Counted from the first letter of the stretch, positions 50,454-59,712 are shown. The stretch: 64,000 bases of DNA from Pseudonocardia cypriaca (GCF_006717045.1 NZ_VFPH01000002.1:372001-436000); one strand, 5' to 3'. Numbers and translations are program-made. Notes: generated by a model from the sequence alone, not told the origin.

Positions 50454-50687
50454 TTGCCCGACGCCCCGCTCATCGCCACCCCGCAGGCCTACCCGCTCCT
50501 CTGCATCAACGAGCTCGACATGTGCTACTTCGTGGTCGGATGGACCGCCACGGGTACGCCTGTCGGGGTCCCCGAGTCCGCGCTCGCGGCCATGGGTCAC
50601 ACCACCTCCGACGCCAAGGAGATCAAGGGCGGCGGCAAGCTCACCTACGAGATGCCCAGGATGAACGTCTCCACGGCGGAACTCTGA
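50454..50687 (+). CDS. Small protein of unknown function, possibly a 5'-truncated frame
   Basis: A 77-residue frame with ordinary protein composition (PLLCINELDMCYFVVGWTATG, then EIKGGGKLTYEMPRMNVS). This is unlike the Arg/Ala/Pro-rich shadow frames around it. It would start at a TTG without a ribosome-binding site, which suggests that the true N-terminus is upstream in another frame. Two cysteines six residues apart may pair. No family is recognised. It converges with the gamma-glutamyltransferase gene. Confidence 0.4.
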   Translation: MPDAPLIATPQAYPLLCINELDMCYFVVGWTATGTPVGVPESALAAMGHTTSDAKEIKGGGKLTYEMPRMNVSTAEL

Positions 50688-50708
50688 CCACCACGGGCGG
50701 GCCGGTGC

Positions 50709-50725
50709 GGTGCTGGAGGAGCACC
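50709..50725. terminator. Hairpin between convergent genes
   Basis: GGTGCT-GGAGG-AGCACC is a 6-bp stem with a 5-nt loop in the 55-bp gap between the small plus-strand gene and the gamma-glutamyltransferase stop. It is a modest terminator candidate for the long minus-strand operon. Confidence 0.4.
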
Positions 50726-50742
50726 CCGCCGTCCTGCCGCGG

Positions 50743-52335
50743 TCAGTACGCCCCGGCGGCGCCGTTGCGCCGCGGGTCGGCGCACGACCGCAGCACCCCC
50801 GCGCCGGCGTCCACGGTGACGGCCTCGAAGTTGCCGGTCAACGAGTGCCACGGCCCGAGGTCCTTCAGCCACCGGCCGCGCTCGGTGCAACGCTTGCGGA
50901 ACTCCCGCTCGACGGCCGGTGCGAACCCGTGCTCGAGGGTCACCCCGGGCAGCCAGCCCGCCGCCGGCTCGTGCGGCCGCACCCCGAACCGCGGCAGCGC
51001 CACGACCTGCTCGATGGGCAGGCCGAAGTCCAGCAGGTGGACGAGGTTCTGCAGCACGCAAGCGACCAGGGATACCGACGGCGAACCGGACGCCACGACC
51101 GGCACCCCGTCGCGCAGCACGATGTTCGGCGCGAGGTACACCGTGGCCCGCTCCCCCGGCCACGGCATGCCACGCTGGAAGAACGACCCGCCGCCGGAGA
51201 GCTGGAAGCCCTCGGCGAACAGGCCGTTCACCCACGGCGAGGCCATGTGCGAGTGCGTGAGCGAAGCGATGTTGCGGTGCTCGTCGACGACCGTGACGTG
51301 GATCGTGCCCGGCGTGGGCACCGCGGCCGGCCCGGGTGGGGTGCCCAGCCGTGCCACCCGCCTCGCGGCGTGCTCCTTCGACAACAGCGCCTCGACGTCC
51401 GTCGAGGCGGTGCGCGGCGGCGCGTAGTACACCTCGTTGTGCACGGCCACCAGGAGGTCGAGCGTCTCCACGGACTCGTGCGCGGGGCCCCACGCCGGGA
51501 GGTCGAACAGCTCCAGCAGGTTCAGCGCCTCGATGAGCTGGCCGCCGCCGTCGTCGGGTGGGGCGGCGGCGAGGATCTCCGCTCCGCGGTAGGTGCCGCG
51601 CAGCGGCGCGGACCACATCGCCCGGTACTCCTCGAAGTCGGCCGGGGTGATCACCCCGCCGCCGCGTCCGCACTCCGCGGCGAACGCACTGGCGAAGTCG
51701 CCGAGGTAGTAGTCCATGTCGTCGTCGCGCAGCCGCTCCAGGGTGCGCGCCACCCGCTCCTGGCGCAGGATCTCCCCCGGCCCGACGAGACTGCCGGACG
51801 GTAGGAACACCTCCCGGGACTGCTCGTGCGCGCCCAGCTCGGCCCGCCGGGCGTACATCTCGCCGAACAGGTACGGGTTGACCGCGAAGCCGTCGCGGGC
51901 CAGGTCGATCCCCGCCTGCAGCAGCCGTGCCCGGGGCAGCGCCCCGAACCGCTCGTGCGCCGCCCGGAACGCCGGCCACCAGCCGGGAACCGGCACGCCG
52001 CGGCCGGTGGTCAGGTCCGCGCCGGTGAACCCGGGCAGCGGCGCGAGCGGGGCCGCGACGTTGCCGTTGAGGTAGCTCGCCTCGCCGGTCCGTCCGTCCC
52101 GGTACAGCAGCGCCAGGCCGCCGGTCGGCGCGGTCATGTGCGGTTCCACGACCAGCTGGGTGGCCGCGGCGGCCAGTGCCGCGTCACCCGCGGTACCGCC
52201 CTCGCGCAGGACGTCGAGGCCGGCCCGCGTAGCGAGCGGGTGCGACGTCACCACCGCACCGCGCTCGCCCGCGACGGGAGCCTTCGGCCCGTACCGGGCG
52301 TGCCGGGCCAGTTCGGCCGCGGTCTGCCGGTCCAT
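50743..52335 (-). CDS. Gamma-glutamyltransferase family protein
   Basis: A 530-residue Ntn-hydrolase of the GGT family. The N-terminal half begins GAVVTSHPLATRAGLDVLREGGTAGDAALAAA without its last few residues, as usual. The processing threonine is expected at T344 in PGTIHVTVVD, followed by SLTHSHMASPWVNGLF. GGTs move or hydrolyse gamma-glutamyl groups. No Sec signal is seen, unlike periplasmic GGTs, so it may be cytoplasmic. The ATG shares a base with the transporter stop (TGATG). With the HyuA/HyuB pair in the same operon, a gamma-glutamyl/5-oxoproline route is possible (inference). Confidence 0.9.
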   Translation of the reverse strand: MDRQTAAELARHARYGPKAPVAGERGAVVTSHPLATRAGLDVLREGGTAGDAALAAAATQLVVEPHMTAPTGGLALLYRDGRTGEASYLNGNVAAPLAPLPGFTGADLTTGRGVPVPGWWPAFRAAHERFGALPRARLLQAGIDLARDGFAVNPYLFGEMYARRAELGAHEQSREVFLPSGSLVGPGEILRQERVARTLERLRDDDMDYYLGDFASAFAAECGRGGGVITPADFEEYRAMWSAPLRGTYRGAEILAAAPPDDGGGQLIEALNLLELFDLPAWGPAHESVETLDLLVAVHNEVYYAPPRTASTDVEALLSKEHAARRVARLGTPPGPAAVPTPGTIHVTVVDEHRNIASLTHSHMASPWVNGLFAEGFQLSGGGSFFQRGMPWPGERATVYLAPNIVLRDGVPVVASGSPSVSLVACVLQNLVHLLDFGLPIEQVVALPRFGVRPHEPAAGWLPGVTLEHGFAPAVEREFRKRCTERGRWLKDLGPWHSLTGNFEAVTVDAGAGVLRSCADPRRNGAAGAY

Positions 52336-53678
52336 CAGCTCCTCGCGGGAGCCGTGCGACGGTGCTCGTCCACCGCGGCGGGCATCGCGAAGACCGCCAC
52401 CAGGATCGAGATGACGCAGATGGCCGTCATGTACCAGCCGAAGGCCGCGTTGGTGCCGGTCACGCCGAACAGCCACACCGCGATCAGACCTGCCGTCGAC
52501 CCCAGTGCGGTGGTGCCGATGTTGTAGTTCAGCGCCGACGCGCTGCCCCGCACCTCGGGCGGGAAGCTCATCACGTAGGCGGTCGTGAGCGGGGCCCCCA
52601 CGAAGTTGTTGATGAACGTGAACGCCACGACCGCGATCACGGCCAGCGTCAGCGATCCGGAGCCGATCGCCAGGAACGTGGGCACCGTGAGCAGGACGAA
52701 CAGGCCGTAGCCGACGATCAGCGGAACCCTGCCGCCGTAGCGGTCGGCGAGCTTGCCGCCCCACACCGCGGGGAACGGGCCGATCGCGTAGGTGAGCAGG
52801 GACGCCAGCAGGGCGTTCGACGCCCCGAACCCGGCGTTGATCATCGCGGTCACGAAGTAGGCCTGGATGACGAACGAACCGACCCGCTGCCCGGCGCCGA
52901 GCCCGATCGCCCGGAGCATGGCGCCCCAGTGCTCGCGCACGGCCGTGCGGAACGGGGTCTGCTCGACCTTGTTCTGCTCGGCGAGCGCGGCCATCTCCCT
53001 GAACTGCGGCGTCTCGTCGACGTGCCGGCGGATGTAGACGCCGATCAGCGCCATCGGGATGGCCAGCAGGAACGGGATGCGCCAGCCCCACGCGTCGAAC
53101 GCCTCGGCCGGCATCGCCGTGATGAGCAGGAAGGAGACCAGAGTGGCGAGCAGCGGGCCGACCGACGTGGAGGCGACGCTCAGGCCGGCCAGGTAGTTGC
53201 GCCGGTTGCCCCGCTCGTGCTCGAAGATGAAGTTGGCCGCGGTGGTGTACTCGACGCTCGCCCCGATGCCCTGCAGCACCCGGCAGAACAGGACGAGGAT
53301 CGGTGCCGCGATGCCGATCGCCGCGTAGGTGGGCATCAACCCGATGCCCGCGGTGCCGATGCTCATCACCACCAGCGTCAGGATGAGCACGAAGCGCCGG
53401 CCCTTGAGGTCCGCGAGGGGCCCCAGCACCATGCCCGCCACGGGCCGCAGCGCGTAGGCCAGCACCACACCGGCGTAGGCCGACAGCAGCCCGACCACGG
53501 GATCCCCGCTCGGGAAGAACTGGCGAGAGATGATCACCGCCAGGGTGCCGTAGAGGCTGAAGTCGTAGTACTCGACGACGTTGCCGAGCATCGCGGACAG
53601 GAGGACCTTGCGCCGCGCGCGCAGGTCCGGGCCCGGATCGCCGGCAGGCGCGGTCTCCCGGATGTCGTTGGTGGTCAC
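52335..53678 (-). CDS. MFS transporter, metabolite:H+ symporter (MHS) family
   Basis: A 447-residue 12-helix importer with VVEYYDFSLYGTLAVI in helix 1 and GPLADLKGRRFVL in loop 2-3. VLQGIGASVEYTTAANFIFEHERG is in helix 4, where MHS members have GGE. Organic-acid or zwitterion import is expected. It lies between the flavoprotein and gamma-glutamyltransferase genes and probably brings in the operon's substrate. Confidence 0.9.
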   Translation of the reverse strand: MTTNDIRETAPAGDPGPDLRARRKVLLSAMLGNVVEYYDFSLYGTLAVIISRQFFPSGDPVVGLLSAYAGVVLAYALRPVAGMVLGPLADLKGRRFVLILTLVVMSIGTAGIGLMPTYAAIGIAAPILVLFCRVLQGIGASVEYTTAANFIFEHERGNRRNYLAGLSVASTSVGPLLATLVSFLLITAMPAEAFDAWGWRIPFLLAIPMALIGVYIRRHVDETPQFREMAALAEQNKVEQTPFRTAVREHWGAMLRAIGLGAGQRVGSFVIQAYFVTAMINAGFGASNALLASLLTYAIGPFPAVWGGKLADRYGGRVPLIVGYGLFVLLTVPTFLAIGSGSLTLAVIAVVAFTFINNFVGAPLTTAYVMSFPPEVRGSASALNYNIGTTALGSTAGLIAVWLFGVTGTNAAFGWYMTAICVISILVAVFAMPAAVDEHRRTAPARS

Positions 53679-53734
53679 AGTCTTCTCCTTGGCGCCGGGG
53701 CCGCACTGGCCCGCCGTCGGGGAACGGAAAGGGG

Positions 53735-54859
53735 TCAGCGGCGGAAGCGCTCGGGCCGGAAGGCCGCCAGCATCGGGTGCCGGGCACCGCTGAGGATCTC
53801 GTAGGACAGGAGCTCACCCGCGATGAGTCCGAGCGTGGCGCCGGAGTGGGTGAACGCGACGACACAACCGGGCAGCTCCGCGAGCTCCCCGAACACCGGC
53901 TCCCCGTCGCCCGGGATCGGTTTGCGGCCCAGCTTCCAGGAGGCGGCGGACAGCTCCTCGCCGCCCGCCAGCACGGCCGACGCCTCGGCCACGAGCTCCT
54001 TCACGACCGACTCGTCGATCGTGCACCCGTCGCCGGTCTCGACGATGCGGTCCTCGTACCAGCTGTGGTCGAGCGCGTAGGTGCCGCCGGGGTTGGGCCG
54101 CATCGCCACCCGGGGCGTGTTGAGGACCGATCGCATCCCGGTCCGCGCCGGCTCGGTGAGCACGAGCATGGACAGCGGCGAGCGGTCCGGGATGTGCACC
54201 CCGTGCTCGGCCACGACCGCGGGCGTGTCCGCTCCGCAGGCCACGACGACGGCGTCGGCGTCGAACCGGTGGCCCCTGGTCGTGGTGACGCCGCGCGCGG
54301 CACCGTGCTGCGCCACGACGCTCGCCCGGCCCGCCTGCCGGACCACGTCTCCGCCGAGCCGGGTGAGCTCGCCGATCAGGTGCTCGATCAGGTGCGGCAG
54401 CGACACCCAGCCCTCGCCGGGGTTGTGCACCGCAACCTCACCGATCGCCGCCGGGGCGACGCCGGGGACCCGCTCGGCCGCCTCCGCGGGCTCGGCGAGG
54501 TGCGAGTCGTAGCCGTGCGCCACCTCGTGGCGGTGCCGGTCCTCGACCTCGGCGCGCCTGCCGGCCGCCGCCCAGGAGAGGCCGCCGTCGAAGTGCAGCC
54601 ACTCCCGGTCCGGGTCGGCGGCGAACAGGGTGCGGTAGCGGTCGATGCCGGCCATCCGCAGCGCGTGGTAGGGCTGCGACCGGGCGCCCGCGGAGTTCAG
54701 CCACGACAGCGACCGCCCGGACGCTCCGTCGGCCGGCTCGCCCTCGGTCACCAGCACGACCGAGGCCCCGTCCCGCTGCAGGTGCGTGGCCGTGGAGACG
54801 CCGATGATGCCGCCGCCCACCACCACGACGCGCTTCGCGGGTCCGTCGGCTCGGGACAT
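53735..54859 (-). CDS. FAD-dependent amino acid oxidase/dehydrogenase (DadA/SoxB-like)
   Basis: A 374-residue DAO-family flavoprotein with GGGIIGVSTATHLQRDGASV (residues about 15-34), GASGRSLSWLNSAG and a C-terminal GATLGLIAGELL. Relatives oxidise D-amino acids, sarcosine or glycine. It sits 32 bp after the Gfo/Idh gene in the LacI-controlled operon. In hydantoin or creatinine routes a sarcosine oxidase follows the ATP-dependent hydrolase, which would fit. The ATG at 54859 is preferred, with AGAGGTGG before it; a GTG at 54871 would add four residues. Confidence 0.87.
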   Translation of the reverse strand: MSRADGPAKRVVVVGGGIIGVSTATHLQRDGASVVLVTEGEPADGASGRSLSWLNSAGARSQPYHALRMAGIDRYRTLFAADPDREWLHFDGGLSWAAAGRRAEVEDRHRHEVAHGYDSHLAEPAEAAERVPGVAPAAIGEVAVHNPGEGWVSLPHLIEHLIGELTRLGGDVVRQAGRASVVAQHGAARGVTTTRGHRFDADAVVVACGADTPAVVAEHGVHIPDRSPLSMLVLTEPARTGMRSVLNTPRVAMRPNPGGTYALDHSWYEDRIVETGDGCTIDESVVKELVAEASAVLAGGEELSAASWKLGRKPIPGDGEPVFGELAELPGCVVAFTHSGATLGLIAGELLSYEILSGARHPMLAAFRPERFRR

Positions 54860-54891
54860 GGGTAGATCCACCTCTTCCTCGTAGGTCGGGG

Positions 54892-55944
54892 TCAGCGCTG
54901 CGCGCAGCGGCCGTGGGCCCGCTCGATGATCTGCAGGACGGTCACCGCGTCCCGGGGGTCGACCGGGAGCTCGCCATCGCCGGCGAGCGCGGCGGCGAGC
55001 AGCCGGTAGAACTGCCCGTAGTCACCCCGTTCGGGCTCGACCCGCCGGGTGTCGCCGGGGACGCCGAGCGTGCCGCGGTTGTCCTGCGGCTCACGGCCGA
55101 AGTCCGGGTCGCTCGGCCACCCACCCGCGACGAGCGCCGCCTCCTGCGGGTCGAGGCCCCACTTCGTGTAGCCGGCCCGGGAGCCGAGGACGTGGAACCG
55201 CGGCGCGGGCGCCGCGGCAAGGCCGGACATGTACAGCCGCGACCGGCTGCCGTTCGCGTGCCGCAGGACGACCATCGTGTCGTCGTCGCCGTCGCCCTCG
55301 TGGCCGGGCGCCCGGCGAACGACGTCGGCCCACACGTCCTCGACCGGCCCGAGCAGCACGCATGCCTGGTCGATCAGGTGGGTGCCGAGGTCGAACAGGA
55401 TCCCGCCGCCGTCGGCGATGCGGGTGGTGGCCTTCCAGCCGCGGAAGCCCTGCGGCTTCCACCACTCGAACCGGGACTCGAACGTGTGCACGTCGCCGAG
55501 GTCACCGCCGTCGACGAGACGGCGCAGGGTGCGGAAGTCACCGTCCCAGCGCCGGTTCTGGAACACGGTCAGCAGGCGCCCGGCCGCCCGGGCGTGCTCG
55601 ATCAGGGCGGCACCCTGCGCGCTCGTGGGCGCGAACGGCTTGTCCACCACCACGTGCAGGCCGTGGTCGAGCGCGGCCGTTGCGAGCGGGACGTGGGTCT
55701 GCGGCGGCGTCGCGACGACCACGAGGTCGACCTCGCCCGCCCGGGCGAACAGCTCCGCCGGATCGGCGAGGACGGTCGCGCCCGGGTGCGCCTGCTGCGC
55801 CTGGCGGGCCCGCTCCGGGTCGCCGGTCACGATGTGGTCCAGCGAGTACGACTCGTCGCAGGCGAGGAACGGGGCGTGGAAGACCCGCCCGGACACGCCG
55901 AAGCCGATGACGGCGGTACGCACGGGCGTCGAGCGGCCGCTCAC
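54892..55944 (-). CDS. Gfo/Idh/MocA-family oxidoreductase
   Basis: A 350-residue NAD(P)-dependent oxidoreductase. The Rossmann motif IGFGVSGRVFHAPFL (residues about 13-27), the DKPFAPT signature near 99-105 (EKP-type lysine), and GGILFDLGTHLIDQA with the active-site D/H pair are present. The family acts on sugars, inositols and some other polyols; the substrate here is unknown. The GTG start overlaps the HyuB stop (GTGA). Confidence 0.9.
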   Translation of the reverse strand: MSGRSTPVRTAVIGFGVSGRVFHAPFLACDESYSLDHIVTGDPERARQAQQAHPGATVLADPAELFARAGEVDLVVVATPPQTHVPLATAALDHGLHVVVDKPFAPTSAQGAALIEHARAAGRLLTVFQNRRWDGDFRTLRRLVDGGDLGDVHTFESRFEWWKPQGFRGWKATTRIADGGGILFDLGTHLIDQACVLLGPVEDVWADVVRRAPGHEGDGDDDTMVVLRHANGSRSRLYMSGLAAAPAPRFHVLGSRAGYTKWGLDPQEAALVAGGWPSDPDFGREPQDNRGTLGVPGDTRRVEPERGDYGQFYRLLAAALAGDGELPVDPRDAVTVLQIIERAHGRCAQR

Positions 55945-57596
55945 GGCGCGATCCCGTAGACGGTCCTCGCCGTCTCCGCCGAGATGCGGCCCTCGGCCAG
56001 GTCCCGGCGCACCTCCTCGGGATCCCGGTCGGCGGGCGGGCCGTAGCCGCCGGCGCCGGCCGTGCACACCGAGACCCGGTCACCGGGCTGCAGGCGGGTG
56101 TAGCCGTGGGAGATCGGCTGCGCCCCGTCGGAGAGCTCAACGCCTGCAGAGGCGCCGGGCCCGCCGCCGTCCAGCCCCCACGGCTGCGAGCGCTGCCGCG
56201 ACGTGTCGAGCCAGAAGTGCACATCGCGCTCCTCGACGCGGACGGTGCGCCGGATGCCCATGCCGCCGCGGGTGCGGCCGGTGCCCCCGGAGTCGTCGAT
56301 GAGCGCGTACTCCTCGACCACGAGCGGGTACTCGGTCTCCAGCGCCTCCACCGGCAGGTTGCTGGTGTTGGTCATGTGCACCTGGACGCCGTCCATGCCG
56401 TCCTTGCCGAGCCGGGCCCCGCAGCCGCCGCCGATCGTCTCCAGGTAGACGAAGTAGCGACCGGTGCGGCTGTTCACCCCGGAGAAGTGCACGCCGGTGT
56501 TCGCCCCGTTGCTGGCCGCGGTGACGGTTTCCGGAACCGCGCAGGCCAGCGCCCCGTGGATCAGGTCGACCACCCGCTGGCAGGTCTCGCTGCGCCCGTT
56601 CACCGCGGCGGGCTCGACGCAGTCCAGCACCGAGCCGCGCGGTGCGCTGATCGTCACCGGCCGGTGCAGCCCGGCGTTCGGCACGATGTCCGGGTCGACC
56701 AGCGTCTTCAGCGAGTAGTAGACGGCCGCGTGCAGCGCGGTCCACACGACGTTGACGCTGGCCCGCACCTGCGGCGGCGCGGTGAAGTCGAAGGCCACCT
56801 CGTCGCCGCGCACGGTGACCGTGACCCCGAGCTCGAGCTCCTCGTCCAGCTCCGGGCAGTCGAACAGGTCGGTGAACGCGTAGCGGCCGTCCGGAACCTT
56901 CGCGATCGCGGCGCGGGTCCGGCGCTCGGTGTAGTCGAGCAGCGCCTCGCCCGCCGCGACGAGCGTGTCGCGCCCGTACCGGTCGCACAGCTCGGCGAAC
57001 CGCGTGCACGCCAGGCGGTTGGCCGCGATCTGGGCGCGTAGGTCGGCCTTGCGCTCGTGCGGCACCTGGCAGTTGAGCAGGATCAGCTCGAACAGGTCGG
57101 TCTGCAGCTCGCCCCGACGCTCCAGCCGCACCGGCGGGATCCGCAGGCCCTCCTGGAAGATGTGCGCGTGCCCGCGATCGCCGAAGTCGGCGTGGTGGGC
57201 GAGGTTGGCCACCCACGCGGTGATCTCACCGCCAACGAACACCGGCGACACCAGCACGATGTCCGGCAGGTGCGAGCCACCGCCGGTGAACGGGTCGTTG
57301 CCGATGAACGTGTCCCCGTCGTCGATGGTCTCCAACGGGTAGCGCCGGGTGATCTCGTCCACGATGCCCATCAGCGAGCCGAGGTGCAGCGGCGAGCCGC
57401 CCTCGTCCTGGGCGAGCATGCGGCCGCGGGCGTCGAACACCGAGGCCGTGCAGTCGCGGCGCTCCTTGATGTTGGTGGAGTAGGCGGCGCGCACGAGCGT
57501 CTCGCCCATCTCCTCGACGATGGACGACAAGGCCGAGCCGATCACCTCGATCAGCACCGGGTCCTGCATGGTCTTCCTCTCGTTGTCCGCGCTCAT
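55941..57596 (-). CDS. Hydantoinase B/5-oxoprolinase-type subunit
   Basis: A 551-residue HyuB-domain protein with SIVEEMGETLVRAAYSTNIKE, DGDTFIGNDPFTGGGSHLPD and a C-terminal GAGGYGPPADRDPEEVRRD. It is the standard length without the extra C-terminal domain of the paralogue at 12938-15112. With the HyuA protein encoded next to it, it should cleave a cyclic amide (hydantoin, N-methylhydantoin or 5-oxoproline) at the expense of ATP. ATG 57596 overlaps the HyuA stop (ATGA) and is taken as the start, though ATG 57569 has a better ribosome-binding site (GAGAGGAAGACC). Confidence 0.9.
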   Translation of the reverse strand: MSADNERKTMQDPVLIEVIGSALSSIVEEMGETLVRAAYSTNIKERRDCTASVFDARGRMLAQDEGGSPLHLGSLMGIVDEITRRYPLETIDDGDTFIGNDPFTGGGSHLPDIVLVSPVFVGGEITAWVANLAHHADFGDRGHAHIFQEGLRIPPVRLERRGELQTDLFELILLNCQVPHERKADLRAQIAANRLACTRFAELCDRYGRDTLVAAGEALLDYTERRTRAAIAKVPDGRYAFTDLFDCPELDEELELGVTVTVRGDEVAFDFTAPPQVRASVNVVWTALHAAVYYSLKTLVDPDIVPNAGLHRPVTISAPRGSVLDCVEPAAVNGRSETCQRVVDLIHGALACAVPETVTAASNGANTGVHFSGVNSRTGRYFVYLETIGGGCGARLGKDGMDGVQVHMTNTSNLPVEALETEYPLVVEEYALIDDSGGTGRTRGGMGIRRTVRVEERDVHFWLDTSRQRSQPWGLDGGGPGASAGVELSDGAQPISHGYTRLQPGDRVSVCTAGAGGYGPPADRDPEEVRRDLAEGRISAETARTVYGIAP

Positions 57597-59653
57597 GAGC
57601 CCACCGCCACGACCAGGTTGCGGAGCTCGTCGACGGTGGCCACGTCGCCGGGCAGCAGCAACGTGGTGGTGTCCATCTGCTCGATGACGGCCGGGCCTGC
57701 GATCCGGTGGCCGGGCGCGAGGCGTCTCCGGTCGTACACCGGGCACTCGGTGTGCCCGCCGCTCTCCGGCAGGTAGACCTGCCGCGTCGCGCGCACCGCG
57801 GCCGCGGCGTCGCTTCCACCGAGCGGGACGCGGTCCAGCTCCGCCCGCGCCACCTGACCGATGGCCCGCAGCCGGAACGTGACGACCTGGACCTCCTCCT
57901 CCTGGGCGGAGTAGCCGTACATCCGCTCGTGCTCCGCGGCGAAGCGCTTGGTCATCTGGTCGACGGTGGCGGCGGTGATCTCGCCGTCCGGCACCTGCAC
58001 CGGCAGCTCGTAGTTCTGCCCGACGTAGCGCATCTCGGCCCAGCGCTCGATCAGGCGCCGCTCGGCGGGCACGTTCTCCTCGGCCAGCCACGCCGTCGCC
58101 GAACCGGCCAGCCCGGCGAACACCTCCGTCACCTCGGCCACCGCCGTCTGCGCCGCGGCCAGCGGGACGATGCGGGTGCGCAGGAAGTCGGCCCGGATGT
58201 CGGTCATGAGCAGGCCGGCGGCGCACTGCGCACCGGGCGTCTCCGGCACGAGCACGGTGCGCATGCCCAGCTCGCGGGCGAGGCGCACGGCGTGCAGCGG
58301 GCCTGCGCCGCCGAAGGGTACGAGCACGTAGTCCCGCGGGTCGTAGCCCCGCTGCACGGAGATGACCCGGATGGCCCGCGCCATGTTCGCGGTGACGACC
58401 CGCACGATGCCCTGTGCCGCGTCGAGCACGTCCAGCCCGAGCGGCTCGGCCACGCCGGCCACCGCGCGCCGCGCCGCCTCGGCGTCGATCCGCATCTGAC
58501 CGTCCAGGAGGTACTCCGGGTTGAGCACCTGCAGCACGACGTTCGCGTCGGTGACGGTCGGCTCGCTGCCGCGCCCGTAGCACGCGGGCCCCGGGTCGGC
58601 CCCCGCGCTGGCCGGGCCGACCTTCAGCGCGCCGCCCGCGTCGATCCAGGCGATGGATCCGCCACCCGCGCCGACGGTGTGGATGTCCAGCATCGGGGCG
58701 CGGACCGGCCGACCGTCGATCTCGGTACCGCTGGTGATCTTCGGTACGCCGTCCTGGACGAGCGAGACGTCCGACGAGGTACCGCCGACGTCGAACGTGA
58801 TGATGTCCGGGTAGCCCGCGGCCCTCGCGATCTCCGCCGCGCCGACCACGCCGGTGCTGGGGCCGGACAGGACCATCCGGGAGGGCATCCGCTCGGCCGC
58901 CTCGAACGGGATGATCCCGCCGTTGGACTGGGTGACGTGCGGCACCGCACGCAGCCCGAGCTCGGACAGCCGGGTCCGCAGGCGGGCGAGGTAGCGCGCG
59001 ACGACCGGCCCGATGTAGGCGTTGACGACCACGGTGGACAGCCGCTCGTACTCGCGGAACTCCGGCAGCACGGCGGAGGAGACCGACACGTACACGCCGG
59101 GCAGCTCCTCGGCGAGGATCTGCTCCACCACCCGCTCGTGCTCGGGGTGCACGAAGCTGTAGAGGAAGCACACCGCCACCGCCTCGACGCCGTGGCCGCG
59201 CAGTCGAAGCGCGAGCTCGCGGACCTGCGCGGGATCGACCGCCCGCTCCACCCGCCCGTCGTGGCGGACCCGCTCGTCGACCTCCAGCCGCAGGTCGCGG
59301 GCGACGAGGGCCGCGGGCTTGTCGGCCTGCAGGTCGTACAGGGCGGGGCGCCTGCCGCGCCCGAGCTCCAGCAGGTCGCGGAACCCCGCGGTGGTCAGCA
59401 GGCCCGTGCGGGCGCCGCGCTCGGTGAGCAGGGCGTTGGTCCCGACCGTGGTGCCGTGCGCGAAGTAGGTGACGTCGCCGAGGTCGCGCCCGCCCACGTC
59501 GTCGAGGATGCGGGAGACGCCGTCGACGATCGCCCGAGCGGGGTCGTCGGGGGTGCTCGACACCTTGCGCACGTGGAGCCGTCCGGTCCGCTCGTCCAGT
59601 GCGCAGACGTCGGTGAACGTGCCACCGGTGTCGACGCCGATCCGAAGTGTCAT
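57593..59653 (-). CDS. Hydantoinase A/5-oxoprolinase-type ATPase subunit
   Basis: A 686-residue HyuA protein with phosphate loops GVDTGGTFTDVCAL (residues 6-19) and TFDVGGTSSDVSLV (near 290), and SAGADPGPACYGRGS near 360. The last 120 residues are the hydantoinase A C-terminal domain (YGYSAQEEEVQVVTFRLRA). It heads a six-gene operon and diverges from a LacI-type repressor. It resembles, but is clearly distinct from, the equal-length paralogue at 15148-17208; the two systems probably act on different compounds. Confidence 0.9.
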   Translation of the reverse strand: MTLRIGVDTGGTFTDVCALDERTGRLHVRKVSSTPDDPARAIVDGVSRILDDVGGRDLGDVTYFAHGTTVGTNALLTERGARTGLLTTAGFRDLLELGRGRRPALYDLQADKPAALVARDLRLEVDERVRHDGRVERAVDPAQVRELALRLRGHGVEAVAVCFLYSFVHPEHERVVEQILAEELPGVYVSVSSAVLPEFREYERLSTVVVNAYIGPVVARYLARLRTRLSELGLRAVPHVTQSNGGIIPFEAAERMPSRMVLSGPSTGVVGAAEIARAAGYPDIITFDVGGTSSDVSLVQDGVPKITSGTEIDGRPVRAPMLDIHTVGAGGGSIAWIDAGGALKVGPASAGADPGPACYGRGSEPTVTDANVVLQVLNPEYLLDGQMRIDAEAARRAVAGVAEPLGLDVLDAAQGIVRVVTANMARAIRVISVQRGYDPRDYVLVPFGGAGPLHAVRLARELGMRTVLVPETPGAQCAAGLLMTDIRADFLRTRIVPLAAAQTAVAEVTEVFAGLAGSATAWLAEENVPAERRLIERWAEMRYVGQNYELPVQVPDGEITAATVDQMTKRFAAEHERMYGYSAQEEEVQVVTFRLRAIGQVARAELDRVPLGGSDAAAAVRATRQVYLPESGGHTECPVYDRRRLAPGHRIAGPAVIEQMDTTTLLLPGDVATVDELRNLVVAVGS

Positions 59654-59673
59654 TCCGCGAGCCCATCCGTGGT

Positions 59674-59712
59674 TGAGAACCTTCTCAGTGCTGCTGGGCG
59701 AGAAGGTTCTCA
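59674..59712. promoter_or_regulatory. Paired operators for the LacI-type repressor
   Basis: TGAGAACCTTCTCA (59674-59687) and CGAGAAGGTTCTCA (59699-59712) are two 14-bp palindromes, centres 25 bp apart, in the 134-bp gap between the divergent hyuA-like and lacI-like genes. Two sites on nearly the same helix face suit cooperative binding and autoregulation. Confidence 0.8.

Noticed and set aside
50743..53865. Apparent 1040-residue transporter/gamma-glutamyltransferase fusion frame
   Set aside because: The transporter is encoded in another frame (52335-53678), and the gamma-glutamyltransferase starts at ATG 52335 with a stop-start overlap.
55941..59666. A similar continuous minus-strand frame of about 1240 codons suggesting a HyuB fusion
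   Set aside because: The portion above 57596 is a shifted-frame shadow of the HyuA-like gene, which is itself complete in its own frame; there is no fusion.
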